Positions 25,620 to 34,609 of a DNA stretch of 64,000 nucleotides are shown one piece after another. Position 1 is the stretch's first letter, and every line of letters begins with the position of its first letter. Made by a program: the position numbers and the translations under genes. Source of the DNA: Bacteroidota bacterium (GTDB lineage: Bacteria; Bacteroidota; Bacteroidia; Cytophagales; Cytophagaceae); NCBI GenBank assembly GCA_023391415.1, contig JAEWAY010000036.1, positions 186,001 through 250,000 on the forward strand. The letters are read 5' to 3'. The notes beneath the pieces are model-generated. The model was not told the origin of the DNA, ran no database searches, and saw nothing but the letters and a program-made list of their open reading frames with translations.

Positions 25620-26267
25620 TTGGAAGACAGCTACAGGCATAGAGGCATGCGCAATCTGCTCGTCAGGAAACTGGCGGAAAAAGGCATTACGGACCCGACT
25701 GTACTCAAAGCGATCGGAACTGTACCAAGGCATTTTTTTCTCGATCCCGCCTTTCTGGAACACGCGTACCAGGACAAAGCCTTCCCCATTGGCGAAGGGC
25801 AAACCATATCGCAGCCTTATACTGTCGCTTTTCAAACCCAGCTACTATCGGTAAAAGCGGGGCTAAAGGTACTGGAAATCGGTACAGGATCCGGATATCA
25901 ATGCAGCGTACTAGCCGCCATAGGGTGCCAGGTATTCAGTATCGAACGTATGAAACCCTTGCACGAGCAGGCAAAATATCTTTTGGCTCGCATGGGGTAT
26001 AAGGCCAGCCTTTATTGCGGCGACGGCACCCTGGGTTTACCTTCGCGGGCGCCATACGATCGTATTATCGTAACAGCCGGCGCTCCGGCGATACCAGAGC
26101 GGCTTGTAGAGCAATTGAATCCGGGAGGTATTCTTGTAATTCCTGTTGGCGACGCCAGAACGCAAAAAATGCTGCGATTGGTAAAAAACCCGACAGGCGA
26201 CGTTTCCGTTCAGGAATACGGCAGTTTTAGTTTTGTTCCATTAAAAGGTCAATCAGGCTGGAATTAA
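25620..26267 (+). CDS. pcm: protein-L-isoaspartate(D-aspartate) O-methyltransferase
   Basis: This enzyme of 215 residues methylates isoaspartyl residues in damaged proteins with S-adenosylmethionine, starting their repair. Recognisable parts are MRNLLVRKLAEKGI, V-P-R-H-F-F, the family's GEGQTISQPYTVA (about residue 60) and the SAM motif VLEIGTGSGYQCSVLA (about 83-98). The later PYDRIIVTAGAP and NPGGILVIPVG blocks are also present. The TTG at 25620 is preferred because the preceding E-D-S-Y-R-H residues belong to the conserved start of Bacteroidota homologues; the alternative is the ATG at 25647. The thioesterase gene follows after 11 bp. Confidence 0.93.
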   Translation: MEDSYRHRGMRNLLVRKLAEKGITDPTVLKAIGTVPRHFFLDPAFLEHAYQDKAFPIGEGQTISQPYTVAFQTQLLSVKAGLKVLEIGTGSGYQCSVLAAIGCQVFSIERMKPLHEQAKYLLARMGYKASLYCGDGTLGLPSRAPYDRIIVTAGAPAIPERLVEQLNPGGILVIPVGDARTQKMLRLVKNPTGDVSVQEYGSFSFVPLKGQSGWN

Positions 26268-26278
26268 TAACTCAATCA

Positions 26279-26794
26279 ATGAAAAAACACCCTAAAGACT
26301 CCTTGGCGACCATGACGGAAATGGTATTGCCGAACGATACGAATCCGCTTCACAACATGATGGGAGGCCGAATGATGCATTTGATGGACGTCGTAGCGGC
26401 TATCGCCGCCCAGCGGCATTCCAACAGCATTGTCGTTACCGCCTCCGTAGATCATGTTTCATTTAACTCTTCCATCAAACTGGGCGATGTAGTCACGCTT
26501 AAGGCGCGGGTTACAAGATCTTTTAACTCCTCCATGGAAGTTTACATAGAAGTCTGGAACGAAAATATCCCCAATAATACCAAAGAAAAATCGAACCACG
26601 CCTTTTTTACCTTTGTAGCGCTGGATCGGCAAGGCAAGCCCATCAAGGTTCCCGAGCTCGTTCCGGAAACCAGTGAAGAAACTGAACTATTTGAGGGCGC
26701 GTTGAGACGCAGGCAGCTACGCCTTATTCTGGCCGGAAAAATGCAGGCGAAAGACGCTACAGAGTTGCAGCGTATATTTAATCTTCCATCATAA
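26279..26794 (+). CDS. acyl-CoA thioesterase, hotdog fold
   Basis: The protein has 171 residues and a single hotdog domain of the YciA/BFIT-like type: NPLHNMMGGRMMHLMDVVAAIAA supplies the helix and the catalytic-region Asp. It continues with VTASVDHVSF and L-G-D-V-V-T-L-K-A-R-V. It likely hydrolyses acyl-CoA thioesters; chain-length preference is not visible. It starts 11 bp after pcm on the same strand, so the two are probably co-transcribed, and its stop lies 5 bp from that of the convergent 50-residue membrane protein gene. Confidence 0.92.
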   Translation: MKKHPKDSLATMTEMVLPNDTNPLHNMMGGRMMHLMDVVAAIAAQRHSNSIVVTASVDHVSFNSSIKLGDVVTLKARVTRSFNSSMEVYIEVWNENIPNNTKEKSNHAFFTFVALDRQGKPIKVPELVPETSEETELFEGALRRRQLRLILAGKMQAKDATELQRIFNLPS

Positions 26795-26799
26795 GATCG

Positions 26800-26952
26800 C
26801 TAAACTCCTCTTATGACACGCAGGAGAAACGCTATTACCGCGAGCACTAACAAAACATGTATGATGCCTCCTACCGTATCCCCAAAGCCTAAAAATCCAA
26901 TCAACCACATTACAATTAACACAATGGCGATAATATAGAGTAAGTTTCCCAT
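26800..26952 (-). CDS. 50-residue lmo0937-family membrane protein
   Basis: Translation of the minus strand from the ATG at 26952-26950 gives a 50-residue protein beginning MGNLLYIIAIVLIVMWLIGF. It has a central L-G-F-G-D-T-V-G-G-I-I-H and a C-terminal LLRVIRG. The two hydrophobic helices split by a Gly-rich turn match the short lmo0937-type membrane proteins common in Bacteroidota. Function is unknown; members are often linked to stress responses. It is convergent with the thioesterase gene, 5 bp from its stop. A competing frame on the same strand (26789-26971) looks like a shadow. Confidence 0.8.
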   Translation of the reverse strand: MGNLLYIIAIVLIVMWLIGFLGFGDTVGGIIHVLLVLAVIAFLLRVIRGV

Positions 26953-27126
26953 AGTTCGTTATATTTGACAAGCCGGATTAAAGAACATATTCAGACTCAC
27001 TTGATATAACCACATACATAAATCAATGTTAAAATATCGCTTGAAATAATCAGGGTTTTGATCTAACTTTATAAATATTGGCTGTCTACGCTTGTTTTAT
27101 TTTAAAAAGCTTCCGCGAACTCTCTT

Positions 27127-27564
27127 ATGGAACAAAAAGCGCGATTTATCCCCTTTTTAATCGAAGGTCCTGTATATCTGATTAAAAAAGATATTTCATC
27201 CGATGAGCAAGTTATTTCCACCCAGCCTGTTCCCGAGTCACAAGCGATAAAAAAGCGATTAATTGTATTCTGCGATAAAGCTGATCCCGAAGACCTGTTG
27301 TTTCTAGGCAAAATTCTGGACGCGGTCAAGCTTTCCTCCACCGATTATCACATCGAACTGAACGCCCCCGATCCCGGCCTAACCTCCGATCGCTTACTCT
27401 ACTTTGGCCGTCATCCGGAATCCGGAGCCACAAGCATGTATGAACTTGTCAAGATCGGCGGCCAACTGATCCTGTCCGCTGATCCGCTAAAGCCGCTCCA
27501 AAGTGACATAAGTCGTAAAAAACTGCTTTGGAACGCCTTGCAACAGATGTTCGCCCAAGCCTGA
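27127..27564 (+). CDS. conserved hypothetical protein, unknown function
   Basis: The product is 145 residues, soluble, with no signal peptide. After a variable N-terminal third, it has a core K-R-L-I-V-F-C-D-K-A-D-P-E-D-L-L-F-L-G-K, continuing ILDAVKL (about residues 42-70). It ends with KKLLWNALQQMF. This pattern recalls short Bacteroidota proteins of unknown function and is faintly like the HolD (psi) clamp-loader subunit; the latter is a weak guess. A 155-bp non-coding gap precedes it. The stop is 12 bp from that of the convergent deacetylase gene. The ATG at 27127 is the only good start. Confidence 0.72.
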   Translation: MEQKARFIPFLIEGPVYLIKKDISSDEQVISTQPVPESQAIKKRLIVFCDKADPEDLLFLGKILDAVKLSSTDYHIELNAPDPGLTSDRLLYFGRHPESGATSMYELVKIGGQLILSADPLKPLQSDISRKKLLWNALQQMFAQA

Positions 27565-27576
27565 CGCCCACCAGAA

Positions 27577-28479
27577 CTATAAACAGATTTTTTCCGCCAT
27601 CCGAAAGGTATTGCAGTGCGCCTCCACAATATCCGAAAGACGCTCAGAGTATCCTCCTCCCATATCGACCGCCACAGGAATCCTGAATACACTACACAGT
27701 TCAAATACGATACGATCCCGTTCCATACACCCGTTCCTGCTTAGTGACAATTTGCCAAGCTTATCCGTAGCCAGCACATCTACACCAGATTGATAAAATA
27801 CAAAATCCGGCCTAAAGAATCGAATTACCTGATATAAGCGCTCGCGCAGCATTTGCAGATACGCGTCATCCTCCAGCCCGGCCGGCAATTCGATATCCAG
27901 ATCCGATTTTTCCTTTCTTGAAAAAATATTGGCGGCGCAGTGCATACTGAATGTAAACACTTCGTTGACCTGCCTAAAAATATGGGCTGTTCCATTCCCC
28001 TGATGTACATCAAGATCAACGATAAGCACCCGTCGAGCCAGCTTATTCCGAAGCAAATAATTAGCCGCGACAGCATTGTCATTTAACAGGCAAAACCCTT
28101 CCGCCTTGTCCGCGTAGGCGTGATGCGTGCCTCCCGCGATATTCAGCGCCACACCATATTCCAAAGCGTATTGAGCCGCCATAATGGTTCCTCCGACAAT
28201 ACACCGTTCCCTGTGCACCAACAATTCAGTCAGTTCAAAGCCCGAACGACGCTGTTCAGCAGGACTTAAAGACAGGGTGTTTAATTTTTTCCAGTACTCA
28301 GGATGGTGAGTCGCGACAATCCATTTTTCTTCTACCGATTCGGATTCAAAAAAATTATCGGCGTGTACAAGCCCCTCATAAACCAATTGCTCCGCGATCA
28401 GATCATACTTAATCATCGGAAAACGATGTCCCTCGGCAACCGGATGATTATATAGACTTGAATAGGCGATTTTCAACAT
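27577..28479 (-). CDS. histone-deacetylase-family amidohydrolase
   Basis: This 300-residue zinc-dependent enzyme belongs to the HDAC/acetoin-utilisation/polyamine deacetylase family. Visible landmarks are the active-site GGTHHA (about residue 115), the metal-binding LIVDLDVHQGNGTAH (about 150-164), and the later YQSGVDVLATDKLGKLSLS, which contains the second Asp ligand. Its bacterial substrate cannot be told; acetylated proteins or polyamines are both possible. The start is the ATG at 28479. It lies 54 bp downstream of a small basic protein gene on the same strand. Confidence 0.9.
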   Translation of the reverse strand: MLKIAYSSLYNHPVAEGHRFPMIKYDLIAEQLVYEGLVHADNFFESESVEEKWIVATHHPEYWKKLNTLSLSPAEQRRSGFELTELLVHRERCIVGGTIMAAQYALEYGVALNIAGGTHHAYADKAEGFCLLNDNAVAANYLLRNKLARRVLIVDLDVHQGNGTAHIFRQVNEVFTFSMHCAANIFSRKEKSDLDIELPAGLEDDAYLQMLRERLYQVIRFFRPDFVFYQSGVDVLATDKLGKLSLSRNGCMERDRIVFELCSVFRIPVAVDMGGGYSERLSDIVEAHCNTFRMAEKICL

Positions 28480-28533
28480 GACGCTTTCGTTCCGCGTAGT
28501 GAACTAAAGCATTTTTTTCAAAAAAACATCCGA

Positions 28534-28818
28534 TTAATCCCTCTTTTCAACTTTTTTCCGCTGACGATTTTTTCCGGAAGTATAAAAACATTTATCAGCT
28601 TCCGAACTTTTGACAGCGTTTTCCCTTTTTCTGAAGGTTGATTTATTGCCAGGAGTCTTTTTGAAGGGTTTATTTTTCCGCTTGCAATTCTCCCTATCCG
28701 ACTCCTCCGTGGTAAGCTGCCGCCCCAATTCGGACTTCTGCTCAGCGACCACCTCTTCCCGGTTGTAGTTTGAGTAATCAACAACTTTTTCCCATATACG
28801 TCTCAATAAGTTACTCAT
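28534..28818 (-). CDS. small basic protein, unknown function
   Basis: This frame encodes 94 residues. The ATG at 28818 is chosen because a strong Shine-Dalgarno (GGAGGG) lies 4 nt upstream, and because the longer start at 28902 would run into a terminator. The N-terminus (MSNLLRRIWEKVVDYSNYN) could form an amphipathic helix. The rest is rich in Lys, Arg and Glu with two Cys and no predicted membrane segment. No family is recognised. It may be cytoplasmic and nucleic-acid binding, judging only from charge. A different overlapping frame (28518-28784) is less likely. Confidence 0.5.
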   Translation of the reverse strand: MSNLLRRIWEKVVDYSNYNREEVVAEQKSELGRQLTTEESDRENCKRKNKPFKKTPGNKSTFRKRENAVKSSEADKCFYTSGKNRQRKKVEKRD

Positions 28819-28883
28819 TCGTCCCTCCAAACTTTTTCCTTCAAAACAGTATTCGCCCATAGGTTGTTCATTCTCAATAGCAC

Positions 28884-28917
28884 AAAAAAAGCTTCCCGCC
28901 ACGACAAGACGAGAAGC
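28884..28917 (-). terminator. rho-independent terminator
   Basis: Read on the minus strand, a 10-bp stem (28917-28908 with 28900-28891, two G-T pairs) closes a 7-nt loop and is followed by seven T. It lies 28 bp after the stop of the secreted protein gene at 28946. Confidence 0.8.
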
Positions 28918-28945
28918 CTCTATACATCAACCTTCCTGGTTTAAT

Positions 28946-29416
28946 TCAGAAAGCCTTTAGTTCATTGATAGGAATATTCTCAAATTTTCCGTTCGTAACC
29001 GCGATTTTCTTCTCTCCTCCCTGTCTGTTTATCAATACCATTTCAAACGCGCCAGAAACGATCCCTTTTTCAAGATCGAGCTTCTGAATATCGACAAAAC
29101 CGCTAAGAGGTTTGTAAATCTTATCGGTACCCGGCTCTACGTATCGCACGTACACTTCTCTGTTATTCGTTTCGGAAAGCGCTATTTTTCTTTCTTCCGG
29201 ATTTAGCAATACGAACGCTTCAAATTTATCATTACTCAGCGATAACTGCTTGTGACCTCCGGTAATGGTACGGTATTTCGCTTTCGCGTCTTTCAAAATC
29301 AATTCTCTGCCATTAAGCTTACATACAAAAGCGCCCTGTTCACGGGTATCCGCCGTAAAAGCGGACAATGCTAAAAAACTCAGAACAGAAACCAGATTTA
29401 CAAAGTATTTCATCAT
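28946..29416 (-). CDS. small secreted protein, unknown function
   Basis: The product has 156 residues with a signal peptide (about 1-21, ending AFTA). The mature part is predicted to be all-beta. It contains L-N-G-R-E-L near the start and ends I-A-V-T-N-G-K-F-E-N-I-P. That finish resembles DUF6252-like lipocalin-type proteins of Bacteroidota (ITNGKF), but membership is uncertain. It is probably periplasmic. Two adjacent ATG codons (29416 and 29413) begin the frame. The dnaJ-like gene lies 77 bp upstream on the same strand and a terminator follows. Confidence 0.75.
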   Translation of the reverse strand: MMKYFVNLVSVLSFLALSAFTADTREQGAFVCKLNGRELILKDAKAKYRTITGGHKQLSLSNDKFEAFVLLNPEERKIALSETNNREVYVRYVEPGTDKIYKPLSGFVDIQKLDLEKGIVSGAFEMVLINRQGGEKKIAVTNGKFENIPINELKAF

Positions 29417-29493
29417 TTTTTATAGCTTTTTCTGCATTAACGCGGGACTAAAATACAAATTTTCATGTTTAAAATAAATTTATTACAATTATT

Positions 29494-30366
29494 TTATCCA
29501 CGAATTTCTACCAACTGATGAATCAATCCTTTCTCCTCCTCGGACAAATTCTGGGGGATATCCGCTACAATTCTGGCATATAAGTCTCCATACTGATCCG
29601 GCTGATTGTATTTTGGCATCCCAAGACCTTTTAATCTCAACACCTTACCGTTTTTCGTCTCAGCCGGTATATCTACGGTCACCGAGCCTTTCAGGACTGT
29701 AAGCGTTTTTTTACCTCCAAGCATCAAGGTGTATAGAGGAACATTAAAATCCATATACAGATCATCGCCTTTTCGTTCAAACGCGGGATCCTGCTCGATT
29801 TGTACCGTAATGTATAAGTCGCCGTTTGGACCTCCGTATACACCGGGACCGCCACTTCCTTTTACTTTCAAAGTCTGTCCATCGATAATGCCAGGCTTCA
29901 GACGAATCGTATAGGGCCTTTCATTAATCTTAAACAACTTGGTCGTCCCATGATAGGCCTCCTTCAGATTGATGGTCATATTGCCTTCATAATCGGTTCC
30001 GCGCGCACCACCGCGGCCTCCTCTTTTGAATCCACCACCAAAAAAAGTCTCGAAGAAATCAGAAAACGCGCCCTTTTGTCCGAAAAACTCCTGTTCTTCA
30101 GCGTAGCTTTCGGTATTCGCTCTGGTTCCCGCCTCCTTATAGTACTTCCAGTTTTCAGCGTACTGATCATATTGCCGGCGTTTTTCCGGATCAGACAATA
30201 CAGTATTGGCTTCATTGATTATCTTAAACTTTTCTTCCGCCTCTTTATCTCCCGGATTTTTATCAGGATGATATTTTACCGCCAGTTTTTTAAAGGCCTT
30301 TTTGATTTCATCCTCAGAAGCGGATCTGGGGACTTCCAAATCCTGATAATAATCTCTGAATTCCAT
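29494..30366 (-). CDS. class B DnaJ/CbpA-type co-chaperone
   Basis: This 290-residue J-domain protein stimulates DnaK. The J domain (about 1-70) has the HPD motif in [11 protein letters not shown] Gly-rich linker ([19 protein letters not shown], about 110-130) follows, and then the two-part DnaJ C-terminal substrate-binding domain (about 130-285). There are no CxxCxGxG zinc repeats, so it is CbpA-like rather than DnaJ itself. A good Shine-Dalgarno (AGGGGG) precedes the ATG. It is 51 bp downstream of the protease/barrel gene on the same strand and may share its transcript. Confidence 0.93.
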   Translation of the reverse strand: MEFRDYYQDLEVPRSASEDEIKKAFKKLAVKYHPDKNPGDKEAEEKFKIINEANTVLSDPEKRRQYDQYAENWKYYKEAGTRANTESYAEEQEFFGQKGAFSDFFETFFGGGFKRGGRGGARGTDYEGNMTINLKEAYHGTTKLFKINERPYTIRLKPGIIDGQTLKVKGSGGPGVYGGPNGDLYITVQIEQDPAFERKGDDLYMDFNVPLYTLMLGGKKTLTVLKGSVTVDIPAETKNGKVLRLKGLGMPKYNQPDQYGDLYARIVADIPQNLSEEEKGLIHQLVEIRG

Positions 30367-30417
30367 ATTACCCCCTAGTTATAATATATAACCCGGTACC
30401 CAAGGGTATTTGTTAGA

Positions 30418-33231
30418 TCAGAAACCCAGATTTATAATAAATTGAACATTCACGTCGGGGCGCTTAGGTAAAAAATTAAGCCGGAATCCGCCAATAAAAG
30501 GGACTATATTGCTAAAAACATGAAAATCATTCAGCAATTCCAAACCCAGACTGGGATAATACTCCAGCTCCTTATCCGGACTGTCTCCCATACCCATATC
30601 CGTAAACAGGCTCGCGTATACCCGTTTGACATAAATAAAACCAGGTATATTTACATCGGGATAGCATAGCGGCAGTGTGTAATTAAGTTTAAAAACAGCC
30701 ATTTGACGGTCGTATAGTCTTGAATATCCTCTGGGATACGCGATCAAATTGGTATAATCAAAGCTCCCGTTCGCGTAATTATGTTGAAAAGCGGCGGAAA
30801 TACCCACGCCATGATTCTTCGCTATACCAGGCAAATATACTCCGGCCCTGCTATACAACTGGTCATTGTAACGAAATTTCCCCCAGGGCGCGTACCGAAA
30901 CCCCACCTGTACGTATTGTCCCCACCTGGGCTGTAGATCCAACAAGGCTCTTTTCCGATTCCTCGAAAGATTCAGGGAGTAGTATACCGAATGAACATTC
31001 ATGTCGGCTATATCCACCTCCCCTCCTGGTAAATCGCGGACAGCTATATAAGAGTATTGTATGGCGGGAACAACATAACGATAATAAATCCCGCGGGTGT
31101 AGTTGAGTGGTACAGCCGCCCCGAATGTTCCAGCTTGTTCCTGCCATCTCGCTTCACTCCCTGTACGGATCCGGCCGCGCCGATTATTGATCTCTCCAGC
31201 CAGAGTAAGCTGAGGATACAAACCCTTGTAGATAAAACTGCCTTTCACAGCTCCGGACGCTTCGTTCATATTATATTCATAGCTTAGATTAGTAAAGGCC
31301 GTACTCAGGTTATTTTGAGATAGAATAGTCACCGAGGGTCTGAGGGAATAGGATTCGGAATTGAGAGCGAGAGGCGACCAGCTATGGATATTAAACAAAT
31401 GCTTCCACTTTGGATATGATTTTACCTGAAATTCCTTCGACCGTGTCGAATCAAACTGAATAGGCGATTCTTCCCCAAGCAGCTTTTCATATAGCCTAAA
31501 GGAAAAATCACGTGTTTCCTTTACAGGACTCCATTGATCTGGTCGCAGAGTCATGGAAGCCACATTGTATCCTTCCGCGTCGTATTCATTATACCAAAGT
31601 GTTTCCTCCTCGGATGAAACCGATGGATTAAAAGCCCCGAACTTGGAATCCGTGATTTTGAATACTTCCAGACTCAGCGTATCGATGGCGTAAATATTGT
31701 CGATACCGGACCACACGCCATGAAAAAGTATATAGTTCTTATACGCTACAGGATTCGTTATATCATCAGTCCCCGCGTTCAGCAACATCTTCACCTCTCC
31801 GCTTCGGGAATTCAGTATCCGCATTTTTTTCCCTGTTTCATCCAGCGAGATAAAAACAACACGATCGTCATCTACCCACTGAGGAGTAAGTAAAAACGGA
31901 TTTCCATCCAGCATGATCCGCTCGTATACGTTTCCAGCGCGTATATCCAGGAAAGCGAGATAAAACTGATAGTCCGGCGTCGCTTCTATAGCCACGACAC
32001 GCTGTCCGTCGGGAGAGATCGCCGGCACAAACAAATAGCGCTCGCTGGTGAGTCGCTTCCGTGTGTTTTCACCTAAATCATATATAAAAAGATCCGAATA
32101 TATCCTGTTGGACCATCTTCGATCCAACACATATTCACTCCAGATCATTTTATCCGCGACTTCATTATAAGAAAAGCGGTTTTTCTGAACAAGTCCGGGA
32201 TAAAAAAGCCTCTGCTCCCTCCCATTACTATCGACGCTGATAAACTCATCAATCTGATCATAACCTGATTTCAGCGCTATTACATACCCGTTCCGGGAAA
32301 CAGGAAACTGATAGCTGGTAAAAAAGCGATGATTCACCGCGTTTACCGCGGTATAAGGTTCGGGATTGACAAGCTGATCCTGCTCACGCCAAATCGAATC
32401 GAGAACACGCGTCGTCCACTGATACAAGCGTCGCTTCCCTACTCCCGCGTTTTTTTTGACCGCGTTATTAAAAACAGTCGGGATATAGGGTCTCCTGGCT
32501 GATTTTTCAAGCGCTTCTTCCCATATCGACGCGCCATATCGCCACCGGCCCATTCCGGTCAGATAATATCCCAGATTATAATAGCTCGGCACAAAATCTT
32601 TATATGAACCTAAATACGCCTTCTCATAAGAATATGAGCCTTTCGTCATCAATTGAGTCCGGAGAGGCATGGTAAATGAAGGCAGGCGTCCTCTTCCGGA
32701 CTCGCTCAATACCGTTTCGGCGATCACCGCGTCGCCCTCGACAAACCAAAAGGGAATATAGAGGCCAAATACGGCGGCGGTGGCCTGTTGTCCAAAAATA
32801 TAATATAGTAGCCGGCTCATCCCCTGATCCATCTTATCGATTTGAACAACATGACGAAACTCATGGATAGCCAATTGATCCAGCCAATCCTGACTGTATA
32901 TGTCCTGTGGAGGAATCGTATTGAAGTTGGACCGGCTGGGGGCCCAAAGGACATTGGCGTTGGCGTTGCTATTGTACGTGTGAAGGACAACGGTGATAGA
33001 CTTCGGCTTATGATCCAGCGTAATGGAAGCGGCCTCATATGCTTTTTCCAGCGCCGCGGCGAGCCTCATAGCCCGCGCCTGAAATGCTTCCGGAAAAAGA
33101 ATCTGAAAATTATCGCTTTTAATTTCTTTCCAGGCTACGCCTGAAGGATCCTGGCCAGAATCCACATACTGCGCTTCCGTCAACAACGACGAACACAAAA
33201 GAAAAAAAATACCCCAAAAAACCTTTAACAT
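30418..33231 (-). CDS. HExxH peptidase-like, beta-propeller and outer-membrane barrel fusion protein
   Basis: The product is 937 residues with a signal peptide (about 1-20, ending TEAQ). Residues about 30-290 carry a gluzincin-like zinc site: HEFRH in LAIHEFRHVVQID (about residue 128), and WFVEGDAVIAETVLS (about 172), which would supply the third ligand. Residues about 310-600 look like PD40/TolB propeller blades (AISPDGQRVVAIEA). Residues about 620-937 alternate as a beta-barrel and end FIINLGF, with the terminal Phe used for barrel insertion. The parts suggest a surface or periplasmic protease anchored through its own barrel. Activity and substrate are unknown. It sits between the CorC-like gene (61 bp upstream) and dnaJ-like gene (51 bp downstream). 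Confidence 0.8.
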   Translation of the reverse strand: MLKVFWGIFFLLCSSLLTEAQYVDSGQDPSGVAWKEIKSDNFQILFPEAFQARAMRLAAALEKAYEAASITLDHKPKSITVVLHTYNSNANANVLWAPSRSNFNTIPPQDIYSQDWLDQLAIHEFRHVVQIDKMDQGMSRLLYYIFGQQATAAVFGLYIPFWFVEGDAVIAETVLSESGRGRLPSFTMPLRTQLMTKGSYSYEKAYLGSYKDFVPSYYNLGYYLTGMGRWRYGASIWEEALEKSARRPYIPTVFNNAVKKNAGVGKRRLYQWTTRVLDSIWREQDQLVNPEPYTAVNAVNHRFFTSYQFPVSRNGYVIALKSGYDQIDEFISVDSNGREQRLFYPGLVQKNRFSYNEVADKMIWSEYVLDRRWSNRIYSDLFIYDLGENTRKRLTSERYLFVPAISPDGQRVVAIEATPDYQFYLAFLDIRAGNVYERIMLDGNPFLLTPQWVDDDRVVFISLDETGKKMRILNSRSGEVKMLLNAGTDDITNPVAYKNYILFHGVWSGIDNIYAIDTLSLEVFKITDSKFGAFNPSVSSEEETLWYNEYDAEGYNVASMTLRPDQWSPVKETRDFSFRLYEKLLGEESPIQFDSTRSKEFQVKSYPKWKHLFNIHSWSPLALNSESYSLRPSVTILSQNNLSTAFTNLSYEYNMNEASGAVKGSFIYKGLYPQLTLAGEINNRRGRIRTGSEARWQEQAGTFGAAVPLNYTRGIYYRYVVPAIQYSYIAVRDLPGGEVDIADMNVHSVYYSLNLSRNRKRALLDLQPRWGQYVQVGFRYAPWGKFRYNDQLYSRAGVYLPGIAKNHGVGISAAFQHNYANGSFDYTNLIAYPRGYSRLYDRQMAVFKLNYTLPLCYPDVNIPGFIYVKRVYASLFTDMGMGDSPDKELEYYPSLGLELLNDFHVFSNIVPFIGGFRLNFLPKRPDVNVQFIINLGF

Positions 33232-33292
33232 CAGGATAAAAAGTTATAGTCCGCGGCGATAAGGAACCCATCCAGTCACCACACTTGGGGCG

Positions 33293-34609
33293 TCACGATC
33301 CCTCTATGCCAGCTTCTTCCTTAGGAAAATATACGAGCTTGACAACCAAAACACTTTGTTTGGATTTTTTGAGAATCGTCAACTCATAGTCCTCAAAGGT
33401 GGTTTTTTCATAAAGATCCGGAATCTTGTCAAAGATCGTATTCACCCAGCCAGCCACCGTGTCATAACTACTGCTCTTGGGCAATGGCGCGGGCAAGTGG
33501 TTGTTTACATCCTCTATACCCGAAAGCGCGTTGACCACATACTCATGGTTGTTTAGTTTTTCCACTATCGGAGCTTCCTCGTCATATTCATCCTGAATCT
33601 CTCCAACCAGTTCCTCAAGTATATCCTCAATGGTCACAATCCCCGCTATTCCGCCAAACTCATCGGTAATTACAGCCATATGCAAATGTTTTTCCTGCAA
33701 CTCCTTCAACAACTCGTTGATTTTCTTCGTATGTGGCACATAGTATGGAGGACGCATTACGGACTGCAAGTCGAACTTCTCTTGTTTACCGATCATCTTG
33801 AGCAGGTCCTTGATATATACTATGCCGATAATATTGTCGATACGATCCTTATAAAGCGGCATCCGGCTGTACCCTTCCTTTATGATCATATCCGTCACTT
33901 CCTTTTCACCAAGCTCTATATCGATAGCGCATATGCTGGTTCTCGGCACCATAATCTGCCGGGCGGTAATAAAATTAAAATTAAATACATTTTTGATCAA
34001 CTCGTGTTCCGAGGCTTTGATCGCTCCCGATTCCTTGCTCTGATCAAGAAGCAACTTGATTTCTTCCGCGGAATGCACCTCCAGGTGATCATGGGCGGAA
34101 AAACCCATGCCTCTCAAAAGCATATTGGCCAAGCCGTTGAGCAACCATATAAATGGCTTGAACAATACATAGAACACCTTCATCGGATACGTGACCGCGA
34201 GCGTAGTGGCCTCGGATCGCTGTATGGCGATGGACTTGGGAGCTAGTTCACCAAATACGATATGCAAAACCGTGATGATCGCGAACGCTATGGGGAGCGC
34301 GATCTGATGAGCGCTCTCTTCCGGCATGGACATGCCCAGTCCATTCATTAGCCGTATCACGAGCTTGGAAACAACCGATTCACCAATCCAGCCGAGCGCC
34401 AGGCTCGCCAATGTAATCCCGAGTTGTGTGGCTGAAAGATAAGCGTCGAGATTCTTAACCATATTCAGCGCCGCCCTGGAGGTAAAATTACCGGTAGCGA
34501 CCTTTATTTCGAGCTGAGATATCCGAACCTTTACCATCGCGAATTCGGCCGCGACAAAAAAACCATTTAAAAAAACAAGAAAAAGCGTTAGTACAATATC
34601 AATGAACAT
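33293..34609 (-). CDS. CorC/HlyC-family (CNNM domain) membrane protein
   Basis: The protein has 438 residues. The N-terminal CNNM/DUF21 transmembrane domain (about 1-190) includes NGFFVAAEFAMVKVR and GELAPKSIA. Two CBS domains (about 210-335) follow, with VMRPPYYVPHTKKI and the characteristic DEFGGIAGIVTIEDILEELVGEI. A C-terminal CorC_HlyC domain covers about 350-430. Members are proposed Mg2+/Co2+ exporters. GldE, a gliding protein of this phylum, belongs to the same family, but without gldD beside it that assignment is not supported. It is divergent from the nuo operon, with a 350-bp gap to nuoA. Confidence 0.92.
   Translation of the reverse strand: MFIDIVLTLFLVFLNGFFVAAEFAMVKVRISQLEIKVATGNFTSRAALNMVKNLDAYLSATQLGITLASLALGWIGESVVSKLVIRLMNGLGMSMPEESAHQIALPIAFAIITVLHIVFGELAPKSIAIQRSEATTLAVTYPMKVFYVLFKPFIWLLNGLANMLLRGMGFSAHDHLEVHSAEEIKLLLDQSKESGAIKASEHELIKNVFNFNFITARQIMVPRTSICAIDIELGEKEVTDMIIKEGYSRMPLYKDRIDNIIGIVYIKDLLKMIGKQEKFDLQSVMRPPYYVPHTKKINELLKELQEKHLHMAVITDEFGGIAGIVTIEDILEELVGEIQDEYDEEAPIVEKLNNHEYVVNALSGIEDVNNHLPAPLPKSSSYDTVAGWVNTIFDKIPDLYEKTTFEDYELTILKKSKQSVLVVKLVYFPKEEAGIEGS

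Noticed and set aside
26789..26971. 60-residue minus-strand frame over the small membrane gene
   Set aside because: The other minus frame (26800-26952) gives a clear lmo0937-like membrane protein, so this one is its shadow.
28518..28784. 88-residue minus-strand frame
   Set aside because: Overlaps the 94-residue frame, which has a strong Shine-Dalgarno and a more natural composition.
33680..34246. 188-residue plus-strand frame opposite the CorC-like gene
   Set aside because: Antisense shadow of a well-supported gene with no domain content.
33293..34609. Assignment of the CorC/HlyC protein as gliding protein GldE
   Set aside because: Same family, but no gldD or other gld gene is adjacent, and family membership alone is not specific.
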